A DNA stretch of 42,916 nt from an uncultured Oscillospiraceae bacterium (GCA_910587465.1 CAJUMS010000018.1:1-42916); one strand, 5' to 3'; positions 14,447-23,675 are shown, numbered from the stretch's first letter. Notes: generated by a model from the sequence alone, not told the origin. Translations and numbers: made by a program.

Positions 14447-15658
14447 ATGAACAACAAATTTCTCGGGTTGACACCGCCTATGGGGTGGAATTCATGGAAC
14501 ACCTTTACATGGGAGATAAACGAGGAACTGATAAAGTCCGCCGCGGACGCGTTTGAAACGCAGGGTCTGCGCGAGGCGGGTTATGAATACGTCGTAATCG
14601 ACGACTGCTGGAGCGAAAAGCAGCGCGGCGCGGACGGCAGGCTCGTTCCCGATCGCTATAAGTTTCCGAACGGCATTAAGGCAGTCGCGGATTATGTTCA
14701 CTCCAAAGGGCTGAAATTCGGCATTTATTCTTGCGCGGGTACTCACACCTGTGGCGGACACCCGGGCAGCTTTGAGCACGAATTTGACGACGCGGAGACC
14801 TTTGCGGAGTGGGGTGTTGACTACCTCAAATATGACTACTGCTATAAGCCCGATCATATTCCCGGCGAGGTTCTTTACAAAAGAATGTCGACAGCGCTTC
14901 GCAACTGTGGACGTGATATTATGTTCTCAGCGTGCAACTGGGGCGGCGACGGAGTATACAAGTGGATACGCGAGAGCGGCGCCCATCTGTTCCGTTCTAC
15001 GGGTGATATTCAGGACAGCTGGGAGTCGATAAAGCGTCTTGCCATGTCGCAGATAGGCAACGAGTGCTACGGTGGAAATTTCTGCCACAACGATGTCGAT
15101 ATGCTTGTCGTTGGTATGCGCGGCGGCTCGAACAATCAGTGGATAAATTCCTCTGAGGAGGGTGTGAACGTTATCGCGGACGCGGGAGTGGCTGCCGCTC
15201 CGAAAATAGGCGGCTGCACCGATACCGAGTACAGAACGCACTTCTCGCTGTGGGCGATCATGAACTCGCCGCTTATGATAGGCTGCGATATCCGCAATAT
15301 GGACGACGTTACGCGCGGCATACTCACCAACAGGGAAGTTATCGCTATAAATCAGGATATCGAGTGCCGCGGACCGTACTGTATACGGCAATGGAACGAT
15401 CCCGAGAATGTTTTCGCGCTTGTTAAGCCCATGTCTGACGGCGGCTACGCTATTGGTCTGTTCAACTTTGGTGACAGAAGCGGCGAGATGTCGCTTCAAT
15501 TCTGGGACATTGGACTGACATACGCTTCGGGGCGCGGTCTGGAGATGTACGACTGCTGGAACAAGAAGAATCTCGGTGTATTTACCGAGCGCTTTGTCAC
15601 TACTATCGAGCCGCACGATTGCGTGATGCTCCGCGCTAAGGTGGTCAAGATCCGATAA
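14447..15658 (+). CDS. GH27 alpha-galactosidase, cytoplasmic
   Basis: A 403-residue retaining glycoside hydrolase of family 27 that removes terminal alpha-galactose. Motifs: TPPMGWNSWNTF (9-20), VVIDDCW (49-55), GLKFGIYSCAGTHTC (88-102), YLKYDYC with nucleophile D130, and FRSTGDIQDSW with the presumed acid/base D187. GCTDTEYRTHFSLWAIMNSP and MIGCDIR complete the barrel. Between NDVDMLVVGM and GCTDTEY there is an extra glycine/asparagine-rich stretch of about 30 residues that I do not recall in typical members. There is no signal peptide, so the substrate is imported oligosaccharide. GGGAGAAT precedes the ATG. The nearby secreted mannanase suggests galactomannan use; alpha-N-acetylgalactosaminidase activity is a less likely alternative. 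Confidence 0.93.
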   Translation: MNNKFLGLTPPMGWNSWNTFTWEINEELIKSAADAFETQGLREAGYEYVVIDDCWSEKQRGADGRLVPDRYKFPNGIKAVADYVHSKGLKFGIYSCAGTHTCGGHPGSFEHEFDDAETFAEWGVDYLKYDYCYKPDHIPGEVLYKRMSTALRNCGRDIMFSACNWGGDGVYKWIRESGAHLFRSTGDIQDSWESIKRLAMSQIGNECYGGNFCHNDVDMLVVGMRGGSNNQWINSSEEGVNVIADAGVAAAPKIGGCTDTEYRTHFSLWAIMNSPLMIGCDIRNMDDVTRGILTNREVIAINQDIECRGPYCIRQWNDPENVFALVKPMSDGGYAIGLFNFGDRSGEMSLQFWDIGLTYASGRGLEMYDCWNKKNLGVFTERFVTTIEPHDCVMLRAKVVKIR

Positions 15659-15861
15659 TGGCGAACTGGAAAACATGCAAGGAATGTAACGCGCCGCTTG
15701 GCAGCGATGATATCGCGATAAACCAGAAGCTGATTTCACGTAATGTACAGGAGTTTTTCTGTATCGACTGCCTCGCGGAATATTACAAGACTACGCGAGA
15801 GGCTATTCAGGCAAGGATAGACTACTACCGCAAAAGCGGGCACTGCACGCTTTTCAAATAG
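15658..15861 (+). CDS. Small double-CxxC (zinc-ribbon-like) protein
   Basis: A 67-residue protein with CKECNAPLGSDD (7-18) and CIDCLAEYY (35-43), two CxxC pairs that could bind one zinc, followed by a helix and GHCTLF. The ATG shares one base with the GH27 stop (TAATG), so translation is coupled to it. Similar short proteins seem common in Oscillospiraceae; role unknown. Confidence 0.75.
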   Translation: MANWKTCKECNAPLGSDDIAINQKLISRNVQEFFCIDCLAEYYKTTREAIQARIDYYRKSGHCTLFK

Positions 15862-16092
15862 GGATATATGATGAATAAGCATACCGCGGCGCTGTCAAAG
15901 CTGACAGTACTTGGATTTTGTGCTGCATGCCGCTCTGACAAGCCTTACCTATCTATGTGTATAACTGTGGTTTGACTGACCTGTCTGATTTACTTGGTCC
16001 TGTCTGTTGATCCCCTTGCGGGTAAGGATATAGCACGGATTAAACGGCAATTACCCAATTATTATATTATTTTCTGACGGAAGGAGAACCAA
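15862..16092 (+). other. Gap before the mannanase gene
   Basis: In 231 nt I see no credible gene beyond a 30-codon frame after 15,868. A GCTGTCAAAGCTGACAG stem-like stretch (about 15892-15908) and several TGACTGACCTGTCTG-like repeats occur. Transcription could continue from the GH27 promoter, as no U-tailed terminator is present. AAGGAG lies just before the next ATG. Confidence 0.4.
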
Positions 16093-17499
16093 ATGAAAAA
16101 ATTTGCATCTATCATTTTATCGCTTGCGATGATACTTTCAATTGCCGCCTGTGATAAGAGCGGAAACAGCAGCGATGTTTCCTCGGACGGCTCATCGGGA
16201 ATGTCCGACGTCGGAGGCGAAAATTCCGGTGGCAACGGTGAGAACAGCGGAGGGGAAGATAATCCGAACATGCTTTCAAATCCTGTAAAGAAAACCGAAG
16301 ACGGAGACATTGATATGGAGGCAGCTTTGGCATACGAGACCGATTTCGAGGCGCTGAAAAAGAGTCTTTCCGAGCGCGAGGTCGACCTGTCCCAACCCGT
16401 TTCGCTCAACGCCCGCAACAATCCCGAGACTATGAAGGTCTGGAAATTTCTGAAGGACGGCTACGGGAAACAGATCATTACTGCGCAGCAGCAGATGGAT
16501 CACCGCGCGACATTTGAGGACAAGGTATACTACGACGCGGTAGAGGATATCCCCGCTATGAAGGGCTATGATTTTATATTTGTCACGGGCATCAATCCTA
16601 ATCGCGGCGATATTGACGCGGCGCTTAAATGGGCGACCGAAAGCAACGGTCTGGTGACATTTACGTGGCATTGGAATGTTCCGCGTGATATCGACGATCC
16701 AAATTCGGGCGTGGCTTTTTACGGTCCCGAATATTCCGAAAGCGATGAAAAAACGCGAAACTTCGACCCGCTGAAAGCGTCTACCCCCGGCACTAAGGAG
16801 TACGAGGTCGCGGTACACGATATGGATCTTGTTGCCAGCTATCTCCAGGAGCTGGAGGCAGCCGGAGTTACCGTGCTGTGGCGTCCGTTCCACGAGGCGA
16901 GCGGAAGCTGGTTCTGGTGGGGAATTCAGCCCGGAGACCGCGAGGCAATCAAAGCAGGCACATATGAAACATACCAGAGACTTTGGTATATGATGTACGA
17001 CCGCTTTGAAAATTACCACAAGCTTTCAAATCTGATCTGGATATGGAACGGTCAGACTAAGCTATGCGAGGTTGACCCCAATACCTATGATATCGCGGGC
17101 ACCGACGTATATCCTAACAAGGACGATCATTCTCCGCAGACTAAAAAATATGAAGAGCTTAAAGGAATGACCTATGAGGGCAAAATGTTGGCGCTCACCG
17201 AGTGCGGAAATATTCCCGATCCGCAGCAGTGTATTGACGAGGGAGTAATGTGGCTCTATTTTATGCCATGGTACGGAGACTTCATTTACGAGCCGTCAAG
17301 CCCGGGTTCGTCTATACCTAAGTGTGATCTGTTTGGTACGCCGCACCCAAATCCCGAAAGACTTTCCGTTGAGATGCTGAAGGAATATTTCGGTAATCCT
17401 GCGATAATTTCTTGGAAGGATCTGCCGGAATTCTGCGGAGAACGCAATACGCCCGAGCCTATTCTGGTATGGGAAGCAACAAGACAACCTCATTCCTGA
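16093..17499 (+). CDS. GH26 beta-mannanase lipoprotein
   Basis: A 468-residue surface lipoprotein that cleaves beta-1,4-mannan. It has a signal peptide with lipobox LSIAAC (cysteine 20), a Ser/Gly/Asn-rich linker (22-60), then a GH26 domain from about 110. Acid/base E268 is in VLWRPFHEASGSWFWWG and nucleophile E370 in MLALTECGNIP. FTWHWNVPRDIDDP and LIWIWNGQ are further family motifs. GGAAGGAGAA precedes the ATG. With the intracellular alpha-galactosidase upstream, the locus fits degradation of galactomannan outside the cell and trimming inside, although no transporter lies here. A strong terminator follows. Confidence 0.94.
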   Translation: MKKFASIILSLAMILSIAACDKSGNSSDVSSDGSSGMSDVGGENSGGNGENSGGEDNPNMLSNPVKKTEDGDIDMEAALAYETDFEALKKSLSEREVDLSQPVSLNARNNPETMKVWKFLKDGYGKQIITAQQQMDHRATFEDKVYYDAVEDIPAMKGYDFIFVTGINPNRGDIDAALKWATESNGLVTFTWHWNVPRDIDDPNSGVAFYGPEYSESDEKTRNFDPLKASTPGTKEYEVAVHDMDLVASYLQELEAAGVTVLWRPFHEASGSWFWWGIQPGDREAIKAGTYETYQRLWYMMYDRFENYHKLSNLIWIWNGQTKLCEVDPNTYDIAGTDVYPNKDDHSPQTKKYEELKGMTYEGKMLALTECGNIPDPQQCIDEGVMWLYFMPWYGDFIYEPSSPGSSIPKCDLFGTPHPNPERLSVEMLKEYFGNPAIISWKDLPEFCGERNTPEPILVWEATRQPHS

Positions 17500-17520
17500 T
17501 TCCGGTAGTAAAGAATAACA

Positions 17521-17570
17521 CAGCCCTGTCGGCATGACTTTTCCTGCTGGCGGGGCTGATATTTTTTATT
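17521..17570 (+). terminator. Terminator of the galactomannan locus
   Basis: A 13-pair stem (17521-17533 with 17546-17558, three G-U pairs) and a U-rich tail ATTTTTTATT at 17561-17570, right after the mannanase gene. Confidence 0.85.
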
Positions 17571-17599
17571 AGAAGCGGTAAAATTTATTTCTACTAATC

Positions 17600-17810
17600 T
17601 ATTACTGATTGTAAAAAAGAATTGAAAATATTCCACATTTTCAACTGTAAAAACGGTTGAAAGGCCGGTCAAAACTGTTGAAAAGTTAGCGTTTTTAGGG
17701 GAGTTTTCAACAGTTTTTGAGGAAAAATTGCCCATTTTGCACCATAATGCCCTTTTAAATGTTGAAAACCGTGTTAAAAACGTTAAAAACTTTAATTCTT
17801 AGTTTGCGCA
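17600..17810. repeat. AT-rich block of TGTTGAAAA/TTTTCAACA words
   Basis: Non-coding and AT-rich. TGTTGAAAA occurs at 17676-17684 and 17760-17768, TTTTCAACA at 17704-17712, near copies at 17638-17646 and 17654-17662, and TATTCCACA at 17630-17638. A perfect 14-bp inverted repeat pairs 17671-17684 with 17704-17717. The words resemble relaxed DnaA boxes but no dnaA gene is close. This block also holds the 3' end of the LRR gene transcript region. Confidence 0.5.
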
Positions 17811-18710
17811 CTAAAGTTCAAATCTTTCGCTGATTTTTTCGGCGATAGATTTTTCGCTATCGTCGTTTTTGAAGTTTAGCAGCCATGCAGTGATTTCGGT
17901 CTTTCCGTGTGCGGCGGAATAGTCCGCGAGAATCTCCGACAGGGAATTATCCAACATTCCTGCGGCCAGCGGCAAAAGTTCAATAAGGTTTCTGTCTATA
18001 ATGCTTGTGAAAATCATAGATTTTCCGACGTGCTTAAAGCTGTTGTATTGCAGAGCAAGTTCAAAAACGTCTTGCCGCAAAGCGGTATCCCAGTCGAAGT
18101 GCGCGTTATAGGCGAATGGGAGACGGATATCGTTAGATCCGATAAGCGAATACATCATCACGTCTGGGGACAGCAGTGGACAGTTTTTGAACGCCGTGCC
18201 CAGCAGTGTTATTGTATTATCTTCGGGGAAAATAATGCTCCGCAGCTTAGGGCAGTCGCTGAACGCGCCGTCATGGATTATGCAGACCGCTTTCGGCAGC
18301 ACGATTTCTTCCAGCTCGGGACACTGTGAAAACGTGTTCGGACGTATTATATCGACGCCCTCGGGCAACTCAACGCGCCTCAGCGAATTGCAGCGGCTGA
18401 ACAGTCCGCCGTCGGTTATTTTAAGGCTCGCGGGCAGGACAATATTTTCAAGCGAGGTACAGCCCTCAAACGCTCTTCCACCGACCCTCCGCACTGTTTC
18501 GGGAATAGTCACGGACTTCAGATAAATCGCGTCTTTAAAGGCTTTCGGTGCTATGCTTCCAACCCTGACAAAACGAAACGCCAACGGTATCTCTATCTCG
18601 GTTATAGCGCTGTTGTCGGGTTGTAAGTAGCGTTTAAGCTCAAAAGCGTCATCTGTACGTGTGAACTCGAAGAGCTTTGCCAGCGCAAGATTATCCTGTT
18701 CATAGTTCAT
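17811..18710 (-). CDS. BspA-like leucine-rich-repeat protein (third of three tandem copies)
   Basis: A 299-residue cytoplasmic protein. About 40-185 contains six LRR_5-type repeats of the form AF.gC..L..I.LP (KAFKDAIYLKSVTIPETV, RAFEGCTSLENIVLPASL, TFSQCPELEEIVLPKAV, AFSDCPKLRSIIFPED). The C-terminal third (about 210-299) is helical with ITAWLLNFK, as in ankyrin-like tails of these proteins. No signal peptide or cell-wall anchor is present, so it is intracellular. The start is the ATG at 18708-18710 with GGGGA upstream and overlaps the previous paralogue by 11 bp. Function unknown; protein binding is likely. Confidence 0.8.
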   Translation of the reverse strand: MNYEQDNLALAKLFEFTRTDDAFELKRYLQPDNSAITEIEIPLAFRFVRVGSIAPKAFKDAIYLKSVTIPETVRRVGGRAFEGCTSLENIVLPASLKITDGGLFSRCNSLRRVELPEGVDIIRPNTFSQCPELEEIVLPKAVCIIHDGAFSDCPKLRSIIFPEDNTITLLGTAFKNCPLLSPDVMMYSLIGSNDIRLPFAYNAHFDWDTALRQDVFELALQYNSFKHVGKSMIFTSIIDRNLIELLPLAAGMLDNSLSEILADYSAAHGKTEITAWLLNFKNDDSEKSIAEKISERFEL

Positions 18711-19557
18711 AATTATTCCCCGAAAAGCCGATATTTTTGTTTTTGTGTTCAAGCAGCCACGCGGTTAGCTCGGTGTCGCCCTTTTGTACGGAGATATCCG
18801 TGAGCTTATCGAGCAGCTCTCTGTCGTCTAGCAGTCCTCCGTCTGCGGCAATACGCATATAATCCATCCAACCGAAGTTTATGATGACCTCAAGCAAATT
18901 CACAAGCTTATCGCACCACTTAACGCTTCGGAAACAATTGTTTTTTACGGCAAGTGCAAAAACGTCCTCACACAGGATTGGGTAGCTTATCAAGGCGATT
19001 GTCTTATCAAGCCGCCGCCCCTTTTCCCATTGTATATACTCCGATTCGGGAATGGACTGTGTAATGTCGCAGGAGCGCAGGATACCTATAAGCTGCGTCT
19101 CGGCGGGCAGATTAGGGCAGCTGTAAAATATATTTTCGCCTATGACGGTAGAGGGATTGAGAAATGTTACCTTTTCAAGACACCAACAGCTGTCAAATGC
19201 ACAGTTGCCTATACGCTCCAGACTTTTCGGAAGGGTTACCGAGGCAAGGTAGTCCTCGCACACTCCGAAAGCACCTTCTCCGATACTGAGCAAGCCTTCG
19301 GAAAATACTATCCCGCTAAGACCGTAACAATAAGAGAATGCCGATTTCCCGATAGTCTTTACCTCGGGAGGAATATTCACCTCCTCGAGATATGCCGCGT
19401 ATTCAAAAGCCCTCTCGCCGATAGCTGTTACGGGCTCGCCGTGATACTCGGACGGTATCTCGACTTTATGTATGTTTTTGTCATCCTTTTTCAGATATGA
19501 GGTCAGCGCGTAGCCACCGTCGATCTTTTCAAATTCAAACATTTCGTCATAGTTCAA
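18700..19557 (-). CDS. BspA-like leucine-rich-repeat protein (second copy)
   Basis: A 285-residue paralogue of 17811-18710. LRR_5 repeats lie at about 30-160 (RAFEYAAYLEEVNIPPEV, SAFSYCYGLSGIVFSEGL, CAFDSCWCLEKVTFLNP) and a helical tail ends TELTAWLLEHKNKN. The start chosen is TTG at 19555-19557 in GGAGGGACCGCTC-TTGAACTATGAC. It aligns with the ATGAACTATGAA start of the next copy and has GGAGG eight nt upstream. It overlaps both neighbours by 11 bp with the same sequence GAACTATGA at each junction, as expected from tandem duplication. Confidence 0.8.
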   Translation of the reverse strand: MNYDEMFEFEKIDGGYALTSYLKKDDKNIHKVEIPSEYHGEPVTAIGERAFEYAAYLEEVNIPPEVKTIGKSAFSYCYGLSGIVFSEGLLSIGEGAFGVCEDYLASVTLPKSLERIGNCAFDSCWCLEKVTFLNPSTVIGENIFYSCPNLPAETQLIGILRSCDITQSIPESEYIQWEKGRRLDKTIALISYPILCEDVFALAVKNNCFRSVKWCDKLVNLLEVIINFGWMDYMRIAADGGLLDDRELLDKLTDISVQKGDTELTAWLLEHKNKNIGFSGNNYEL

Positions 19558-20352
19558 GAGCGGTCCCTCCGTTAAATCCAAATCTGCTCTTTTTATAGCC
19601 GAGCAGCCAAGCCGCTGCCTCGGCTTTCCGAAACGAAACGGCGATCAACGTAGTTCTTTCTATGTAATCTTTATCTTTGTTTTCAAGCCAGCCCGCCTGT
19701 TCAACAAGCTCTAAATACGCCGTGAGATCACGTTTTACAATTTAGACGAACGCAAGGTCGCGGTTACTGTCGTAGCTGCCGTTCAGAGCGAGATTGAAAA
19801 CGTCGGGGTGCAAGGAGTTTTCCCAATCAAGTTCAACATAATGTTTAAACGGCTTTGCGCTGTCGGTCGAACCCGCAAGCCCCATCATAACTATTTCGGC
19901 AGGCAATCTCGGAGATTCCATAAACGCGCAGCTTTCAATATTTCGCAGACTTTTCGGCAGCGTTACGCTTTCCAGTGACATGCATTTGCGAAACGCGTTG
20001 CTGCCTATGACCTCAACGCCCTCTCCAAGCTCCGCGCCTTTCAGCGTCGAACACCCGAAAAACACCGCCGCGGGCAGCTGACGAGCACTGCCCGAAATGT
20101 GAACGCTATCCAGCCGCGCACACTCGCGGAACGCTCCGCCCCGCCCGGCTTTGGTACGCTCTCGGGAATTACGAGCGTCTTTATAAACGGTGATTGAGCA
20201 AACGCCTCAAAGCCTATCTCCGTCACGGGTAAGCCCGAATACTCCGACGGGATAACGATATCGGTAACGCTGCTGTCGTTTGCCGCAATAAATTTTTTAA
20301 GTGACAGACCGCTTGCACACTTTTCAAATTCGTACAGACTTTTACAATTCAA
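19547..20352 (-). pseudogene. Broken BspA-like leucine-rich-repeat gene (first copy)
   Basis: Starts at a TTG (20350-20352) matching the start of the second copy (LNCKSLYEFEK). After IKTLVIPESV, near 20135-20155, the frame shifts by one base in a GC-rich stretch. The repeats then continue in another frame (AVFFGCSTLKGAELGEGV, AFRKCMSLESVTLPKSL). A TAA at 19742-19744 then interrupts the sequence, but coding continues in the same frame to the C-terminal RKAEAAAWLLGYKKSRFGFN and a TGA at 19547-19549. The final overlap with the next copy is intact. Thus one frameshift and one nonsense codon. If an assembly error explained the frameshift, the TAA would still truncate the protein. Confidence 0.8.
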
Positions 20353-20375
20353 GTTGATCACTCTCTCATTAACCA

Positions 20376-20400
20376 AGCCGCCGACTTGTAATCGGCGGCT
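20376..20400 (-). terminator. Stem-loop between the c-di-GMP gene and the LRR genes
   Basis: A perfect nine-pair GC stem AGCCGCCGA/TCGGCGGCT with a 7-nt loop follows the stop of the gene at 20407-23550. On the minus strand it is followed by TTGGTTAATG, a poor U tract. It may be a weak terminator or an mRNA end protector, allowing some readthrough into the LRR genes. Confidence 0.5.
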
Positions 20401-20406
20401 GAGAAA

Positions 20407-23400
20407 TTAAGCCTTTGTCTTTTCCGTCTGCGATTGAAGCAGCTGGTGGAAGTCGCCGCCCGTCATGGGCTTGTAGTAGAAGAAGCCCTGTATCATATCG
20501 CAGCCGAGGTCGCGGAGGAAGTCCACCTGAACCTGTGTTTCAACTCCCTCGGAGACCGTTTCGAGATTAAGGCTCTTTGCCAATGTTACAACCGACGTGA
20601 TGACCTTTTTATTCTTTTCGGTGAGGTCATTTCTTAGGAAAAATCCTCCGTCAATTTTAAGCGTATCGAATGGCAGCATCGTTATCAGATTTAGCGATGA
20701 ATATCCCGAGCCGAAGTCGTCAATGGATATCCTGAACCCTCTGTCCTTAAACCATGTTACCGTTTCAACCAGCTTGTTAAGATTTTCGGTTAGCAGGCTC
20801 TCGGTGATCTCCAGCTCGATAAGCTCGTGCGGTACGCCGATATTGTCGACAAGCGCGTTTAGCTTTTCGCAGAAGTTATCGTCCGCAAGGTGATGGCGCG
20901 ATACATTCAGCGACACCAGCGGGACATCTATACCCTCACGCAGCCAGCGCTTTATATCCGTTATCGCTGTGCGGTATATCGCGAAATCCATTTCGGTAAT
21001 GAAACCGTTCTCCTCGAATATCGGGACGAATTTACCCGGAGAAATGATCTCGTTGTCGGGTCTTATCCAGCGCACCAATGCTTCTGCGCCCACTACTCTG
21101 CCCGTCGCGATATTCACCTTGGGCTGATAGAAAACGTGAAATTCGTCATTTTCAAGCGCAGATATCATATTCGCCTCAATGTGGCGGCGCTCCTTTATCT
21201 TTTCGCGGAGCGCTCCGTCATAGAACGCTACAAGGTTTTCGTGATAGTATGCCCTGTCGCGGATAGTTTTCTGCGCGGTTATAGCCCTGTCGAGTGCGCC
21301 CATAAAGCCCACGGGATCGTCGTTCATATCGCACACTCCCGCAAGCAGATATATCTGCGTGTGAAGCTTTTCATAAATTTGTCGCTGAATGCTGTTGAGC
21401 ATCAAATTCATACGGGAGGTAAACTCGTCTTTGTCGGTGTTTCTGAAAAGTGCCGCAAACCGCGAGCCCTCCGAACGTCCGAGAAGCTCACCGATTCCGA
21501 CACAGCGCTGTATTATCTCCGCAATCGATACCAGTATGGAATTGCCGAGTTCAAAGCTCTTTTCCTCATTTATCCTGCGGAAGTCCGCAACGTTGATGAC
21601 TGCGACAAAGCTGCCGACAGTACCGCCGAAATTGTCCCCGGAGGTCATTTTCAGCGCCTCTGCCGTGAACACATCGAACGTCATAACACCCGTAAGCGAA
21701 TCCGCCATACGGATATTTCCGAGACAGTCCGTAATGTCGGTGGAACTTATAATGTAACGGCGCTCGCCTTCCGAGTTTTCTTCAACGGACGCGGTGACGT
21801 CCAGCCAACGGCGGTCGGTCTCGTCGTAATACGCAGATGACGCGAACAGCTTATCCGAATTGTCGAGCTGTAACGCAGGACAATTTATACATGGCTCGTC
21901 GCGTCCGCGCATTTTCTTATAGCATACATCGCCGGGTTTCATTCCGTAATGCTCCGAAGCGTTTTCGCCCACTATTTCCGCAACGAAAGTGCCGGGAATC
22001 AGCGAAAATCCCTCCATACGATGATTGCTGATTATCGTATTCTTTAGTTGACCGCTTAATTCGCCAAGCTTGCTGTTGACATACATCGCGTACATCTCAG
22101 TCATCGCATTCGCCAGTTCGTCGATAATCTGCATATCCTGCTCCGAAAGCTCAAATCTGCTGTCAAAAATCACCGCGAAATACTGTGATATCTCGCCCTT
22201 GCAGCGTATCGCACGGCACTCCGCGCAGACTGCGCCGTTCTCCAGCGATAGCCCGTTTATCCGTTCGCCCGCACTGTGCAGACGCAGCTTGCTGCGCCCC
22301 GCAAATATTCTGCGCACGTCCTCGTCCGAGCAGCTCTGCCCGATACGCGGACATTTTTCCGCAGCCTTTCCCGTGGAATTGTAAGTCATATATTGACGGA
22401 ACTTTCCGCCGTCATTGTTGAATACATAAATGTTCGACGCGCCTAGACATTGTCCCGCCGCCTGAAAAGCCGCCTTAAGCATCAGCGGACGGTCGCTTTC
22501 GCTGCAAAACGCTCTTATAATAAGATCATATACCTTTGCTGCGCCGCTTGACAGAGCCGCACAGTCAATAGCGGTATGCTCCGCCGTGATCTTTTTTGCG
22601 GACATTGCCGCGGTATAGTGCATAAAACACCCTCCGCCGCTCTTTTGCGCCTCGGATAAAGCCGCGGAAGCCTCCTTGTAGACCTCCTTAAGCTTGCGTC
22701 CGTTCTTGAACAGCGAAACGCCGACACTTGCCGTAACGGGCGCGCCATCAAATATGTAGTCGTTTATCGTTCTTATAATACGTCGAGCCGCCTCGTCAAG
22801 CGAGGACAGGCTGGAAAAGCTGAGGTACAGCAGAAACTCGCCGTCGCGGACGCGCGAAAGTACGCTGTCGTGCTCGACAGAGCAAATACTCTCCAGTATA
22901 CCCGAAACGGTTTTCTGCACATAGTCGGAATACTCTGCACCATGCTCCGCCATTACGGAGCGGAAATTATCAATCCCCACGGACAGCAGAGCCGCGTTCT
23001 TATAGCGGTTCACGCCCGCGCGTCTTTCCATCACGCAGTCACGGAAAAGCTCGGGAGAATACGCTCCAGTAAGACTGTCTCTACCCGCATGAGTGGACGT
23101 TTCAATACCGCCCTTCTGCTCGGTAATGTCAAGAGTGCGCCCGATGACCTTAACGGGTTTACCGTCATCGAACGTTGTCTTGCCCTCATAGCGCATCCAT
23201 ATCATTTCGTAATTATCGTTGATCACGCGCAGGTCGCAGGACATTTCGCTGTCGCCGCGCTCCATAGCGTCGCAGAAACGGTTGAACGCAGGAAGATCCT
23301 CCGTGCACACGATACCCCAGCTTATCACCGAGTCCCTGAAATGCACGATAGGCTCCAGATTATTTTCGTATCTTCCGCTGAGCTTTTTATATTGATAGCA

Positions 23401-23550
23401 AATATCCGTTGCTATGTCATACTCCCACAATCCGAAATTGGAATACTCGGAACAAATTTTCGTGCGCAGCTGCTCAGCACGAAGAGATATTTTCAGACGC
23501 TTTATTTCCTGCCGCGCCCGTTCCATCTCCTCTAACAACTCGTTTGCCAT
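20407..23550 (-). CDS. PAS-GGDEF-GAF-like-PAS-GGDEF-EAL c-di-GMP phosphodiesterase candidate
   Basis: A 1047-residue cytoplasmic protein. Order: coiled coil (1-30), PAS (about 32-145), GGDEF 1 (155-320), a GAF-like domain (about 335-495), PAS 2 with cysteines (about 505-605), GGDEF 2 (615-775) and EAL (785-1040). Both GGDEF motifs are broken: RDGEF at 235-239 and EGSRF at 694-698, so no cyclase activity is expected. The EAL domain keeps EALVRW (823-828), SLNVS, ELEITES, IDDFGSGYSS (943-952), LKID and SEGVET (1000-1005), so c-di-GMP hydrolysis is likely. Its own near-perfect promoter lies upstream and AGGTGAG precedes the ATG. Sensing through PAS/GAF is inferred; there is no membrane segment. 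Confidence 0.93.
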   Translation of the reverse strand: MANELLEEMERARQEIKRLKISLRAEQLRTKICSEYSNFGLWEYDIATDICYQYKKLSGRYENNLEPIVHFRDSVISWGIVCTEDLPAFNRFCDAMERGDSEMSCDLRVINDNYEMIWMRYEGKTTFDDGKPVKVIGRTLDITEQKGGIETSTHAGRDSLTGAYSPELFRDCVMERRAGVNRYKNAALLSVGIDNFRSVMAEHGAEYSDYVQKTVSGILESICSVEHDSVLSRVRDGEFLLYLSFSSLSSLDEAARRIIRTINDYIFDGAPVTASVGVSLFKNGRKLKEVYKEASAALSEAQKSGGGCFMHYTAAMSAKKITAEHTAIDCAALSSGAAKVYDLIIRAFCSESDRPLMLKAAFQAAGQCLGASNIYVFNNDGGKFRQYMTYNSTGKAAEKCPRIGQSCSDEDVRRIFAGRSKLRLHSAGERINGLSLENGAVCAECRAIRCKGEISQYFAVIFDSRFELSEQDMQIIDELANAMTEMYAMYVNSKLGELSGQLKNTIISNHRMEGFSLIPGTFVAEIVGENASEHYGMKPGDVCYKKMRGRDEPCINCPALQLDNSDKLFASSAYYDETDRRWLDVTASVEENSEGERRYIISSTDITDCLGNIRMADSLTGVMTFDVFTAEALKMTSGDNFGGTVGSFVAVINVADFRRINEEKSFELGNSILVSIAEIIQRCVGIGELLGRSEGSRFAALFRNTDKDEFTSRMNLMLNSIQRQIYEKLHTQIYLLAGVCDMNDDPVGFMGALDRAITAQKTIRDRAYYHENLVAFYDGALREKIKERRHIEANMISALENDEFHVFYQPKVNIATGRVVGAEALVRWIRPDNEIISPGKFVPIFEENGFITEMDFAIYRTAITDIKRWLREGIDVPLVSLNVSRHHLADDNFCEKLNALVDNIGVPHELIELEITESLLTENLNKLVETVTWFKDRGFRISIDDFGSGYSSLNLITMLPFDTLKIDGGFFLRNDLTEKNKKVITSVVTLAKSLNLETVSEGVETQVQVDFLRDLGCDMIQGFFYYKPMTGGDFHQLLQSQTEKTKA

Positions 23551-23592
23551 TTCCGCTCACCTCTCTTACTAAAAGAATTCGACCCTATGTTA

Positions 23593-23621
23593 ATTATAAC
23601 TTATTACAATCCCGTTGTCAA
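23593..23621 (-). promoter_or_regulatory. Consensus promoter of the 1047-residue c-di-GMP gene
   Basis: TTGACA at 23616-23621, a 17-nt spacer and TATAAT at 23593-23598: a full match to the sigma-A consensus, about 45 nt before the ATG. No GEMM-type c-di-GMP aptamer is visible in the leader. Confidence 0.9.
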
Positions 23622-23650
23622 GTGATTGTTTATTTTTGGGAGACTTGCAC

Positions 23651-23675
23651 AAAAGCAGCCCCGAAAACGGGGCTG
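23651..23675 (-). terminator. Terminator of the SBP-GGDEF-EAL gene
   Basis: A perfect eight-pair stem CAGCCCCG/CGGGGCTG with a TTTT loop, followed on the minus strand by CTTTTGT. It is about 85 nt after the stop of the gene at 23759-26695 and separates it from the next promoter. Confidence 0.8.

Noticed and set aside
20890..21840. A 316-codon open frame opposite the PAS-GGDEF-EAL gene
   Set aside because: Antisense of conserved EAL and GGDEF coding sequence; no ribosome site.
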